Assembly: GCF_000472865.1 (NCBI RefSeq)
Contig: NZ_AXAP01000027.1
Location: 1-64,000 of the forward strand
Direction of reading: 5' to 3'
Length of the DNA: 64,000 bases
Source: Bradyrhizobium elkanii WSM2783
GTDB lineage: Bacteria; Pseudomonadota; Alphaproteobacteria; Rhizobiales; Xanthobacteraceae
Below the pieces are notes generated by a model that searched no databases, was not told the DNA's origin, and worked only from the letters and a program-made list of their open reading frames with translations. Below are positions 43,926 through 52,812 of the stretch, piece after piece. How positions within the stretch are numbered: position 1 is the stretch's first letter; each line of letters opens with the position of its first letter. Position numbers and translations under genes: made by a program.

Positions 43926-44687
43926 ATGGCCGCCATCGTCACAGCCAACTTCGACCAGGACAGTATCAGGTCGCTCCGCAACAAGCGGAGCACCATCTCG
44001 ATGCGGCCGGTCGAATATGCCGGCAGCAATTCATATAGCCCCTATCGAGCAAAGCGCCCGCGCGGCGCGGTGCGGACTGAGCCGGGTTCTTCCATCTCAA
44101 AGCGCATCTTCGATATCGTGGTTGCAAGCGCAGCGCTGTTGTTCTTCGCGCCGCTCTTGATCGCGATCGCCATCGGCATCAAGCTGACGTCGCGAGGACC
44201 AGTGTTGTTTCACCAATACCGGTACGGCTATCGAAACCGGCGCTTCAAGATCTACAAGTTCCGCTCGATGCGGACCGACGCCGGCGACGTGCGCGGCGTC
44301 AAGCAGACCGTGCAGGGCGATTCCCGAGTCACCCCGATCGGCAGGATCCTGCGCAAGACGAGCCTCGATGAAATCCCGCAATTGATCAATGTCATCAAGG
44401 GCGACATGTCGCTGGTCGGCCCGCGCCCGCATGTCCCGGGCATGCTGGCCGCTGAGCTGCCTTATGAGGACCTCGTGCCGTATTACTTCCAGCGCCACAG
44501 CGCTCGGCCCGGGATCACCGGCCTTGCGCAGGTGAGCGGCTGCCGCGGAAGTACGGTTGAGGCCGGCCGCGCGATCTCGCGGATCGACTACGACCTCGAC
44601 TACATCGAGCGCTGGTCCTTGCGCATGGACGTCATGATCATCGTGCGCACCGTCCGCCGCGAATTCCTGTCCGGCAGCGGTTTCTAG
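43926..44687 (+). CDS. Priming undecaprenyl-phosphate sugar transferase (ExoY/GumD C-terminal type)
   Basis: A 253-residue bacterial sugar transferase. A basic N-terminal tail precedes one membrane helix (IFDIVVASAALLFFAPLLIAIAIGI). Then come the family signatures YRNRRFKIYKFRSMRTDA, LRKTSLDEIPQLINVIKGDMSLVGPRPHVPGM and HSARPGITGLAQVSGCRG. It links the first sugar-1-phosphate (glucose or galactose in relatives) to undecaprenyl phosphate and starts repeat-unit assembly. It lacks the N-terminal multi-helix domain of WbaP. It opens the plus-strand group. Confidence 0.92.
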   Translation: MAAIVTANFDQDSIRSLRNKRSTISMRPVEYAGSNSYSPYRAKRPRGAVRTEPGSSISKRIFDIVVASAALLFFAPLLIAIAIGIKLTSRGPVLFHQYRYGYRNRRFKIYKFRSMRTDAGDVRGVKQTVQGDSRVTPIGRILRKTSLDEIPQLINVIKGDMSLVGPRPHVPGMLAAELPYEDLVPYYFQRHSARPGITGLAQVSGCRGSTVEAGRAISRIDYDLDYIERWSLRMDVMIIVRTVRREFLSGSGF

Positions 44688-44727
44688 CCCGCCGACATCC
44701 AAGCATCACAACAAGGGGAGCGACAGA

Positions 44728-46161
44728 ATGCTGCAGCCACGCGGCCGCATAGTCCCAGTTCTTTTGTCGGGCGGAACCGGCTCGCGGCTCTGGCCGCTGT
44801 CGCGCGAGAACCAGCCGAAGCAACTGCTCGCGCTGCTCGGCGAGAAGACCTTGCTGCAGCAGACGGCGATCCGTGTGACGGAGCCGTCGCTGTTTGCCGA
44901 TCCGATGGTGATCGCCAATGCCGAGCATCGCTTTGCCATTGGCGAGCAACTGCGCGCGGCCGGGATCGCCAATCCGACCATGGTGCTGGAGCCGTTCGGA
45001 CGAAATACGGCGCCGGCGGTCGCGATCGCGGCGCTTCTCGCCAGCGAGGTTGATCCCGGCGCGGTGATCCTGGTGACGCCGGTCGACCACTGGGTGCGCG
45101 ATCACGCGGCGTTCCGCGCCGCGATCGCGAGCGGGCTACCGGCGGCGCGCCGTGGACAGTTTGTTCTGTTCGGCCTCAAGCCGACCGGGCCTGCGACCGG
45201 ATATGGCTACATCCGCATGGGCGGCGGGATCGCCGATCTCCCCGAAATCCGCAAAGTCGCGGGCTTCGTCGAGAAGCCCGACGCCGTGACCGCGGAGCGC
45301 TTGCTGGCCGGCAATGATCATCTGTGGAACAGCGGAATCTTCCTGCTGCCCGCACGCGCCTTCATCGATGAACTGGCGCGGCACGAGCCCGCGATTCTGG
45401 ATGCCTGCCGCGCGGCGCTGGCCGGCGCGACGCGCGATCTCGATTTCCTGCGATTGGAAGAAAAGGCATTCGAGTCCTGCCCGTCCATCTCGGTCGACTA
45501 CGCGGTGATGGAAAAGACCGACAAGGCCATGGTGGTGCCCGCCAGTTTTGACTGGAGCGACGTCGGAAGCTGGTCGGCACTGTGGACCATGGGCGAGAAG
45601 GACGCATCCGGCAATGTCGTGATCGGCGATGCGGTGGCCGAGGACAGCTCCGGCTGCTACGTGCGGGGAGACGGCCCGCTGGTTGCCGCCCTCGGCGTCG
45701 AGGATCTCGTCATCACCGCTTCGCCCGACGTGGTGCTGGTGACCAAACGCGAGCGCGCCCAGGATGTCGGCAAGCTGGTGGAGCGGTTGAAGGCCAACGG
45801 CCATCGCGCCGCGACGCAGACCCACAGCGTACACCGTCCGTGGGGTTACTACACGTCGATCCATGCCGGCGACCGCTTCCAGGTCAAGCGCATCACTGTC
45901 AACCCGGGCGCCAAGCTGTCGCTGCAAAAACATTTTCACCGCGCCGAGCATTGGGTGGTGGTGAACGGCACCGCGATCGTCACGCGGGACGACGAGGAGG
46001 TGCTGCTCCGCGAGAACGAATCGATCTTCGTTCCGCTCGGCTGCATGCATCGCCTGGAAAATCCGGGCAAGGTTCCGCTCAACCTGATCGAGGTGCAGTC
46101 GGGCACGTATCTTGGGGAGGACGACATCGTCCGGGTGCAGGATATCTACCACCGGGTGTGA
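44728..46161 (+). CDS. manC: Bifunctional mannose-1-phosphate guanylyltransferase/mannose-6-phosphate isomerase
   Basis: A 477-residue type II enzyme. The nucleotidyltransferase domain starts with PVLLSGGTGSRLWPLSRENQPKQL, contains ILVTPVDHWV, and the sugar-binding FVEKPD and NSGIF motifs. The cupin C-terminal isomerase domain shows RPWGYYTSIHAGDRFQVKRI, LSLQKHFHRAEHWVVV and NESIFVPLGCMHRLENPG. AAGGGGAG lies upstream of the ATG. It supplies GDP-mannose, so the polymer probably contains mannose or a derivative such as fucose or rhamnose. Confidence 0.94.
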   Translation: MLQPRGRIVPVLLSGGTGSRLWPLSRENQPKQLLALLGEKTLLQQTAIRVTEPSLFADPMVIANAEHRFAIGEQLRAAGIANPTMVLEPFGRNTAPAVAIAALLASEVDPGAVILVTPVDHWVRDHAAFRAAIASGLPAARRGQFVLFGLKPTGPATGYGYIRMGGGIADLPEIRKVAGFVEKPDAVTAERLLAGNDHLWNSGIFLLPARAFIDELARHEPAILDACRAALAGATRDLDFLRLEEKAFESCPSISVDYAVMEKTDKAMVVPASFDWSDVGSWSALWTMGEKDASGNVVIGDAVAEDSSGCYVRGDGPLVAALGVEDLVITASPDVVLVTKRERAQDVGKLVERLKANGHRAATQTHSVHRPWGYYTSIHAGDRFQVKRITVNPGAKLSLQKHFHRAEHWVVVNGTAIVTRDDEEVLLRENESIFVPLGCMHRLENPGKVPLNLIEVQSGTYLGEDDIVRVQDIYHRV

Positions 46162-46240
46162 CGTGGCGGCCGCAAGCCAATCCGGCGGGCGGCGTCTCGG
46201 AGTATCCTATCCGCATCAACACATAACGGAGGGAATGGAC

Positions 46241-47032
46241 ATGGGTGCCAAGCAGCAGGCCAAGGATCTCTTGAAGGATGCATTCCCATCGATCTGGCTG
46301 CAGTGGCACTTCATGCATCGTCCGAAATCGGCGGAGCGGGAACTTTCCTATCTCGACAAGATTATCCCGGACGATGCGGTCACGGTCGACGTCGGCGCCA
46401 ATTGCGGGCTCTACACGCGAAAGCTGGCGCGGCTGTCCCGCGAGGTCCACGCCTTCGAACCCTCGCACGACATGGCGCGCCTGCTGCGGCGGACATCTGC
46501 TTCAAACGTCAGCGTGCACGAGATCGCGCTGTCGGACCACGAAGGTGACGCGGAACTCTTCATTCCGCGCGGCGACACGGGTCTGGTCCACGGCCTTGCC
46601 TCGCTTGAGCGGCGTGTGATGGCGTCGGCCGATCCGATCGTCGCCGCCCACGTGCCGATGGCGCGACTGGATTCGATGATGCATCAAGAGGTCGCCTTCG
46701 TGAAGATCGACGTGGAAGGGCACGAGCTCAACGTCCTCAACGGTGCCGTCGAGCTCCTGGAGCGCTGCCAGCCGGTGTTCCTGGTGGAAGCGGAGGATCG
46801 TCATCGGCCGGCCGCGACGGAATCGGTGTTCGATTTCTTCCGGCAACGGTTCTACCGTGGTTTCTTCCTGAAGGAAGGCGATGTGGTCGACGTCGAAAAG
46901 TTCGATGTCGAGGAGCTGCAGGATGCGGCGGCGCTCGAGGCGGATGGTGGCCGCAAGGAAGGGCGGTTCTACATCAACAATTTCTTCTTCTTCCCGCAGC
47001 ATCTCGATGGCGAGTCGATGCTGGTCAAATGA
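46241..47032 (+). CDS. FkbM-family SAM-dependent methyltransferase
   Basis: A 263-residue methyltransferase. DDAVTVDVGANCGLYTRKLAR is the SAM-binding loop, VHAFEPSHDMARLL the second motif, and the family hallmark FVKIDVEGHELNVLNGA follows. Of two close ATGs, 46241 is chosen since GGAGGG is 8 bp before it but only 2 bp before 46235. FkbM enzymes O-methylate sugars or polyketides; here it may methylate a sugar of the repeat unit. Confidence 0.86.
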   Translation: MGAKQQAKDLLKDAFPSIWLQWHFMHRPKSAERELSYLDKIIPDDAVTVDVGANCGLYTRKLARLSREVHAFEPSHDMARLLRRTSASNVSVHEIALSDHEGDAELFIPRGDTGLVHGLASLERRVMASADPIVAAHVPMARLDSMMHQEVAFVKIDVEGHELNVLNGAVELLERCQPVFLVEAEDRHRPAATESVFDFFRQRFYRGFFLKEGDVVDVEKFDVEELQDAAALEADGGRKEGRFYINNFFFFPQHLDGESMLVK

Positions 47033-47077
47033 TGACCGGTGCGGCCGCTGCGATCATTTGGTCAGACAGGATAAGTC

Positions 47078-48397
47078 ATGCATATCACGATGGTCGGCGC
47101 CGGTTATGTCGGACTGGTGTCGGGGGCGTGTTTCGCCGACTTCGGGCACTACGTCGTTTGCGTCGACAAGGATGAAAAGAAGATCGCAGCGCTGAACAAG
47201 GGCGAGATCCCGATCCACGAGCCCGGGCTTTCGGAGCTGGTGGCGAGAAACATCGCGCAGGGCCGCCTCGCCTTCGTGACCGACTTGAAGGGGGCGGTCA
47301 GCCGTTCCGAAGTCATCTTCATCGCGGTCGGCACCCCGTCCCGCCGCGGCGACGGCCACGCCGATCTTTCCCATGTCTACGCCGCGACGCGCGAAATCGC
47401 CGCGGCCTTGCCGGAGTCGGCAGTCGTGGTGACGAAGTCGACCGTCCCGGTCGGCACCGGAGACGAGGTCGAGCGCATCATCCGCGAGGAGAAAAAGGAC
47501 GCAAAATTCGCCGTCGTCTCCAATCCCGAATTCCTGCGCGAAGGGGCCGCGATCCAGGACTTCAAGCACCCCGATCGCATCGTCATCGGCACGGAGGATG
47601 CCTTTGCGAGGGAGGTGATGGCGGAAGTCTATCGTCCGCTGCACCTCAACGCATCGCCAATCCTCTACACCAGCCGCCGCACTGCGGAGCTGACGAAATA
47701 TGCCGCCAACTCATTCCTTGCGACCAAGATCACCTTCATCAACGAGATCGCCGATCTTGCCGAGAAGGTCGGCGCCAATGTCCAGGAGGTCGCCCGCGGC
47801 ATCGGGCTCGACAACCGCATCGGCTCGAAATTCCTGCATGCCGGTCCGGGCTTCGGTGGCTCCTGCTTTCCCAAGGATACGCTGGCGCTGATCAAGACCG
47901 GCCAGGACCACGAGGCCCCGCTGCGGATCGTCGAGACGGTGGTGTCGGTGAACGACCAACGCAAGCGCGCCATGGCGCGCAAGGTGGCGAATGCCTTCGG
48001 CGGCAACATCCGCGGCAAGACCATCGCCGTGCTCGGCGTCACGTTCAAGCCGAACACTGACGACATGCGCGATGCGCCGTCGATCCCGTTGATCACGGCG
48101 CTGCAGGATATGGGCGCGACGATCCGTGCCTTCGATCCGGTCGGGATGGAGCAGGCCAAGAAGGTGTTCGAGAACGTCACCTTCTGCCGCGACGCTTATG
48201 ATTGCGCGCGAGGAAGCCATGCGATCGTGATCGTGACGGAATGGGAGCAGTTCCGCGCGCTCGACCTGAAGAAGATGGCAACGATCATGGCAACACCCGT
48301 GATCGTCGATCTCCGCAACATCTATTCGCCCGAGGATGTGACGCGGAACGGTTTTCATTACTGCGGCGTCGGCCGGCCGAAGCCGCTGGCGTATTAG
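47078..48397 (+). CDS. ugd: UDP-glucose 6-dehydrogenase
   Basis: A 439-residue enzyme oxidising UDP-glucose to UDP-glucuronate with two NAD+. The N-terminal Rossmann motif is MVGAGYVGLVSGACFADFGH, KSTVPVGTGDEVE and SNPEFLREGAAIQDF are substrate segments, and the catalytic cysteine lies in GPGFGGSCFPKD. VLGVTFKPNTDDMRDAPS opens the C-terminal domain. It gives the locus an acidic sugar donor. A strong terminator lies about 175 bp downstream. Confidence 0.96.
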   Translation: MHITMVGAGYVGLVSGACFADFGHYVVCVDKDEKKIAALNKGEIPIHEPGLSELVARNIAQGRLAFVTDLKGAVSRSEVIFIAVGTPSRRGDGHADLSHVYAATREIAAALPESAVVVTKSTVPVGTGDEVERIIREEKKDAKFAVVSNPEFLREGAAIQDFKHPDRIVIGTEDAFAREVMAEVYRPLHLNASPILYTSRRTAELTKYAANSFLATKITFINEIADLAEKVGANVQEVARGIGLDNRIGSKFLHAGPGFGGSCFPKDTLALIKTGQDHEAPLRIVETVVSVNDQRKRAMARKVANAFGGNIRGKTIAVLGVTFKPNTDDMRDAPSIPLITALQDMGATIRAFDPVGMEQAKKVFENVTFCRDAYDCARGSHAIVIVTEWEQFRALDLKKMATIMATPVIVDLRNIYSPEDVTRNGFHYCGVGRPKPLAY

Positions 48398-48440
48398 CGC
48401 AATCGCCGATCAGATTGAAAGGTCGCCCCGGCGAAGCTGC

Positions 48441-48562
48441 GCTCCCTCTCCGGCTTGCGGGGGAGGGCGGGGGTGGGGGTGCCTCCGCATTGGGGCTCTC
48501 CGAGTGGGAGAGAGCCCTCACCCGGCGCTACGCGCCGACCTCTCCCGCAAGCGGGAGAGGTG
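48441..48562. repeat. Composite nested-palindrome intergenic repeat, copy 3 (diverged left arm)
   Basis: The right half, CTCACCCGGCGCTACGCGCC and hairpin CCTCTCCCGC-AA-GCGGGAGAGG (48539-48560), matches the other copies. The left half is altered (CCCTCTCCGGCTTGCGGGGG), leaving an imperfect hairpin. It lies downstream of ugd. Confidence 0.75.
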
Positions 48563-48572
48563 AAGATTCAGC

Positions 48573-48604
48573 GCCGGCCTCCAATCCGTGGAGGCCGGCG
48601 TTTT
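48573..48604 (+). terminator. Intrinsic terminator after the ugd transcript
   Basis: GCCGGCCTCCA and TGGAGGCCGGC form a perfect 11-bp G/C-rich stem with an ATCCG loop, followed by GTTTTGCTTT. It separates the polysaccharide locus from the aminobenzoate operon. Confidence 0.75.
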
Positions 48605-48742
48605 GCTTTCGGCTGCGGGCCTGACTCCCAAGTCACTCCTCCGTCTTCATCTCCAGCCCCAAGTCGCGCCAAAATCGCCGTTCCTGGGCGAAAAGAACGG
48701 CACGATCACCCGTTTGCCGGGCTGGTGGTGTCTCACTCTCGC

Positions 48743-48770
48743 TTGACAAAACTATTTTAAGCATAAAATA
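48743..48770 (+). promoter_or_regulatory. Promoter with overlapping palindromic operator for monooxygenase operon
   Basis: TTGACA (48743-48748) is a consensus -35 box; TAAAAT (48764-48769) is a -10-like box with 15-bp spacing. The 18-bp sequence TATTTTAAGCATAAAATA (48753-48770) is a perfect 7-4-7 palindrome that covers the spacer and -10, a layout expected for repression. A 15/18 match occurs at 58085-58102 before the ligase gene. The start codon lies 63 bp downstream. Confidence 0.7.
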
Positions 48771-48833
48771 TCTCCTGACTTCGGCTCCTGGGAACGCTCA
48801 GATCCTCCGACGGCCGAAGGTGAGGAGACAGCC

Positions 48834-51149
48834 ATGCGCATCGTCTGCATCGGGGGCGGGCCGGCCGGGCTCTATTTCGGCATCCTGATGAAGATGCTCG
48901 ATCCGGCGCACCGGATTTCGGTGGTCGAGCGCAACCGCCCCTACGACACTTTCGGTTTCGGCGTCGTGTTTTCGGATGCGACCATGGACAACATGCGCAA
49001 ATGGGATCCGGTCACGGCGGATGCGATCGAGCAGGCTTTCAACCACTGGGACGATATCGAGGTCCTGATCAAGGGGCGCCGGATGCGCACCACCGGCCAC
49101 GGCTTTGTCGGCATCGGCCGCAAGCGCCTGCTCAACATATTGCAGGCGCGCGCCGAGGAACTCGGCGTTGAACTGGTCTTTGAGCACGAGGTCGAGTCCG
49201 ATCTCGAATTTCCGGATGCCGACCTGATCGTTGCCGCCGACGGCGTGAACTCGAAGATCCGCACGCGCTATGCCGAAAGCTTCCAGCCCGACATCCTGAT
49301 GCGGCCGAACCGCTATATCTGGCTCGGCACCAACAAGCGCTTTGATGCCTTCACCTTCGACTTCCGCAAGACCGAGCACGGCTGGTTCCAGGCGCATATC
49401 TACAAGTTCGAGGAGGGCGCGGCGACCTTCATTGTCGAGACCACGGAGGAGGCGTTCCTTGCGCATGGTCTCGACAAGCTCGATCAGGACGACTCCATCG
49501 CGTTCTGTGAGAAGATCTTCGCCGAAATTCTCGATGGCCATTCGCTGGTCTCCAATTCGCGGCATCTGCGTGGCTCGGCCTGGCTTTGCTTCCCGCGATT
49601 GATCTGCGGCAAGTGGACCGCGTTCAACGGCAACAGCCATGTCGTGGTGATGGGCGATGCCGCGCATACCGCGCACTTTGCGATCGGATCGGGGACCAAG
49701 CTTGCGCTCGAGGATGCGATCGAACTGACCAACCAGTTCAAGCAGCTCGGCGCGACGCCGGACAAGATTCCCGCGGTACTCGCGGCCTACGAGGAACTTC
49801 GCCGCGTCGATGTCGCGCGGATCCAGAATGCCGCGCGCAATGCGATGGAGTGGTTCGAGGTGGTCGGCGCGCGCTATGCCGATACGCTGGAGCCAGAGCA
49901 GTTCATGTATTCGCTGCTGACGCGTTCGCAGCGCATCAGCCACGAGAATTTGCGGCTTCGCGACAAGACATGGCTCGAAGGCTATGAGCGCTGGTTCGCC
50001 GAACGCGCCGGGCTGCCGGATTCTAATGATCGCGTGGCGCCGCCGATGTTGACGCCGTTCCGCATCCGCGGCTTATCATTGCCCAACCGCATCATCTGCT
50101 CGCCGATGGCAATGTATTCGGCAGAAGAGGGCGTGCCGAACGATTTCCATCTGGTGCATTTCGGCGCCCGCGCGCTCGGCGGCGCCGGGCTGATCTTCAC
50201 CGAGATGACCTGCGTGTCGCCGGAGGCGCGGATCACGCCGGGCTGCTGCGGATTGTGGAACGACGAGCAGGCGAAGGCCTACAAGCGCATCGTCGATTTC
50301 GTCCACGGCAATAGCGCGGCCAGGATCGGCATCCAGCTTGGCCACTCCGGACGCAAGGGTTCGACCCGCGTGGCCTGGGAGGGAATGGACGAGCCGCTTG
50401 CCGAAGGAAACTGGCCGCTGGTGTCAGCCTCCGCTGTTCCCTATCTGCCCGATGGTCAGACGCCGGAGCCGATGACGCGCGCCGAACTGGTTGAGGTGCG
50501 CGAGCAGTTCGTCGCCGCGGCCCGGCGTGCGGTGCGGGCCGGCTTCGACATCCTCGAACTGCATTGCGCCCACGGTTACCTGCTGTCGAGCTTCCTCTCG
50601 CCGCTCACCAACCGCCGGACGGACGAATATGGCGGCGACATCGAGAACCGCGCGCGCTATCCGCTGGAGGTATTTCGGGCGATACGTGACGTGTGGCCGC
50701 AGGACAAGCCGATCTCGGTGCGCCTGTCATGCCATGACTGGGCCGAGGGCGGCAACACGCCGGATGATGCGCTTCAGTTCGCAAGGCTGTTCAAGCAAGC
50801 CGGCGCCGACCTGATCGATTGCTCCTCGGGCCAGGTCTGGGCTGACGACCATCCGGTCTATGGCCGGCTCTATCAGACGCCGTTTGCCGACAAGATCCGC
50901 AACGAGGTCGGCATTGCGACCATTGCGGTCGGCGCGATTTCCGAGGCCGATCACGCCAATTCCATCATCGCCGCCGGCCGCGCCGATCTCTGCGCTATCG
51001 CGCGCCCGCATCTTGCGGATGCGGCCTGGACGCTGCACGAGGCCGCTAAGATCGGGGTGAAGTCGATTGCCTGGCCGAAGCAGTATCTCTCCGGCAAGCC
51101 GCAATATGAGGCCAATCTGGAGCGCGCGGCAGCGGGAGCGAAAGCATGA
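48834..51149 (+). CDS. Fused FAD monooxygenase/OYE-like reductase (2-aminobenzoyl-CoA or salicylyl-CoA type)
   Basis: A 771-residue two-domain flavoprotein. Residues 1-400 form an FAD-dependent aromatic monooxygenase (CIGGGPAGLYFGILM; DLIVAADGVNSKIR; VVMGDAAHTAHFAIGSGTKLALEDA). From about 405 an Old-Yellow-Enzyme FMN reductase follows (TPFRIRGLSLPNRIICSPMAMYS; QLGHSGRKGS; LHCAHGYLLSSFLSPLTNRRTDEYGG). This fusion is the hallmark of aminobenzoyl-CoA monooxygenase/reductase of the aerobic CoA-dependent anthranilate route described in Azoarcus evansii; salicylyl-CoA 5-hydroxylase is a related alternative. It hydroxylates and then reduces the aromatic CoA ester. Its stop overlaps the SDR start (ATGA). 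Confidence 0.9.
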   Translation: MRIVCIGGGPAGLYFGILMKMLDPAHRISVVERNRPYDTFGFGVVFSDATMDNMRKWDPVTADAIEQAFNHWDDIEVLIKGRRMRTTGHGFVGIGRKRLLNILQARAEELGVELVFEHEVESDLEFPDADLIVAADGVNSKIRTRYAESFQPDILMRPNRYIWLGTNKRFDAFTFDFRKTEHGWFQAHIYKFEEGAATFIVETTEEAFLAHGLDKLDQDDSIAFCEKIFAEILDGHSLVSNSRHLRGSAWLCFPRLICGKWTAFNGNSHVVVMGDAAHTAHFAIGSGTKLALEDAIELTNQFKQLGATPDKIPAVLAAYEELRRVDVARIQNAARNAMEWFEVVGARYADTLEPEQFMYSLLTRSQRISHENLRLRDKTWLEGYERWFAERAGLPDSNDRVAPPMLTPFRIRGLSLPNRIICSPMAMYSAEEGVPNDFHLVHFGARALGGAGLIFTEMTCVSPEARITPGCCGLWNDEQAKAYKRIVDFVHGNSAARIGIQLGHSGRKGSTRVAWEGMDEPLAEGNWPLVSASAVPYLPDGQTPEPMTRAELVEVREQFVAAARRAVRAGFDILELHCAHGYLLSSFLSPLTNRRTDEYGGDIENRARYPLEVFRAIRDVWPQDKPISVRLSCHDWAEGGNTPDDALQFARLFKQAGADLIDCSSGQVWADDHPVYGRLYQTPFADKIRNEVGIATIAVGAISEADHANSIIAAGRADLCAIARPHLADAAWTLHEAAKIGVKSIAWPKQYLSGKPQYEANLERAAAGAKA

Positions 51150-51928
51150 CCCGGAATTTCTGGCCCGACGCACATGCGCTCGTCACCGGTGGCGGCTCCG
51201 GCATCGGCGCGGCCACGGCACGAGCGCTGGCCGAAGCCGGCGTACGCGTGAGCGTTGCAGGCAGGAGGCCGGATGCGCTTGCCGGGACTGCGGCGTCCAT
51301 TGGGGCGCGTGCCGGCGCGGTTCTGCCTGTCGATGTGACCGATGAAGTCGCGGTCGCCGAGGGCATCAAGCGGATTGAGGCCGAGGCCGGCCCGATCGAC
51401 ATTCTCGTCAACAATGCAGGCAGGGCATTGAGCGCGCCGTTCGAGAAGACGGATGCCGCTCTGTGGTCGGACATGCTGGCGAGTAATCTCTCCAGCGTGT
51501 TCCTGGTGACTCATGCGGTGCTGCCCGGCATGGCGCAACGTGGCCGCGGGCGCGTCGTCAACGTATCGTCCACGGCGGGCCTGACCGGCTACGCTTACGT
51601 CTCGGCCTATGTCGCCGCCAAGCACGGCGTGGTCGGGCTGACGCGCGCGCTTGCGCTCGAATATGCGCGCCGCGGCGTCACCGTGAATGCGATCTGTCCG
51701 GGCTATACGGATACTCCGTTAGTGGCGGATGCGGCCGCCAACATCGTCGCCAAGACCGGCCGCAGCGAAGCCGAAGCACGCGCAGCCCTGGCGAAAGTCA
51801 ATCCGATGCAGCGGCTGGTCACGCCTGAGGAAGTCGCGGACACCATTCTTTGGCTCGCTTCCTCTAGCTCATCGTCCATCAATGGACAGGCCATTGCCGT
51901 CGCAGGCGGCGAGGTCTTCACGGGATAA
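51146..51928 (+). CDS. Short-chain dehydrogenase/reductase
   Basis: A 260-residue classical SDR. Cofactor motif TGGGSGIGAATARALAEAG, structural NNAGRALS, catalytic Ser in NVSSTAGLTGY and YxxxK in SAYVAAKHG are all intact. It overlaps the monooxygenase gene by 4 bp. In the pathway it would act as a 3-hydroxyacyl-CoA-type dehydrogenase on the ring-reduced or ring-opened product; this is inferred from position. Confidence 0.9.
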   Translation: MTRNFWPDAHALVTGGGSGIGAATARALAEAGVRVSVAGRRPDALAGTAASIGARAGAVLPVDVTDEVAVAEGIKRIEAEAGPIDILVNNAGRALSAPFEKTDAALWSDMLASNLSSVFLVTHAVLPGMAQRGRGRVVNVSSTAGLTGYAYVSAYVAAKHGVVGLTRALALEYARRGVTVNAICPGYTDTPLVADAAANIVAKTGRSEAEARAALAKVNPMQRLVTPEEVADTILWLASSSSSSINGQAIAVAGGEVFTG

Positions 51929-51951
51929 AAGAAACGCCCAAGGAAAAAATC

Positions 51952-52791
51952 ATGTCTGAGATGAAAGCAAAGCTCCGGCCGTTCAAGGACTATCAGGCGC
52001 GCCATTTCAAATGGGCAACCGATGATGATGCCCGCGTCGCCACGATCACGCTGAATCGGCCGGACAAGAAGAATCCGCTGACGTTCCAGTCCTACGAGGA
52101 ACTGCGCGATCTCTTCCGCGATCTCGCCTACGCCTCAGATGTCCGCGCCATCGTGCTGACCGGGGACAGCGGCAATTTCTGCTCCGGCGGCGACGTGTTC
52201 GAGATCATCGAGCCGCTGACGCGGATGGCGATGCCCGACCTGATCGCATTCACGCGCATGACCGGCGATGTCGTGAAGGCGATGCGAAAATGCCCGCAGC
52301 AGATCGTCGCCGCGATCGACGGCATCTGCGCCGGCGCCGGCGCGATGCTGGCGCTCGCCTCCGATCTGCGGCTGGCGACGCCGCAGGCCAAGACCGCCTT
52401 CCTGTTCACGCGCGTGGGCCTCGCCGGCGCCGACATGGGCGCGTGCGGATTGTTGCCGCGGGTGATCGGGCAGGGCCGCGCGGCCGAGCTGCTCTATACC
52501 GGTCGGGCCATGAGCGCGGAGGAGGGATTTGCCTGGGGCTTTCACAATCGCCTGGTGCCGCCGGCGGAACTGCCGACCGCGGCCTATGAACTCGCCCGTT
52601 CGCTCGCCGATGGTCCGTGGTTCGCGCATGGCATGACCAAGACGATGTTCAGCCAGGAATGGGCGATGGGCATCGACGAGATGGTGGAGTCGGAAGCGCA
52701 GGCGCAGGCGATCTGCATGGCGACCGGCGATTTCCGCCGCGCCTTCGAGGCATTCGCCGCCAAGAAGAAACCGGTCTTCGAGGGGAATTGA
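51952..52791 (+). CDS. Crotonase/enoyl-CoA hydratase-family protein lacking both canonical glutamates
   Basis: A 279-residue crotonase-fold protein. The oxyanion-hole loops are present (GNFCSGGDVFEII and GICAGAGAMLALASDLRLA). However, the first catalytic Glu position (GGGCEL in hydratases) reads GAGAML, and the second (PEI) reads TRV in FLFTRVGLAGAD. An aspartate lies a few residues on (GADMGACGLLPR), as in some isomerase or hydrolase members. So simple enoyl-CoA hydration is doubtful; a ring-opening or isomerase-like step is possible. AAGGA precedes the ATG. Confidence 0.87.
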   Translation: MSEMKAKLRPFKDYQARHFKWATDDDARVATITLNRPDKKNPLTFQSYEELRDLFRDLAYASDVRAIVLTGDSGNFCSGGDVFEIIEPLTRMAMPDLIAFTRMTGDVVKAMRKCPQQIVAAIDGICAGAGAMLALASDLRLATPQAKTAFLFTRVGLAGADMGACGLLPRVIGQGRAAELLYTGRAMSAEEGFAWGFHNRLVPPAELPTAAYELARSLADGPWFAHGMTKTMFSQEWAMGIDEMVESEAQAQAICMATGDFRRAFEAFAAKKKPVFEGN

Positions 52792-52812
52792 GGCTTTGAC
52801 GGGAATAAGCAC

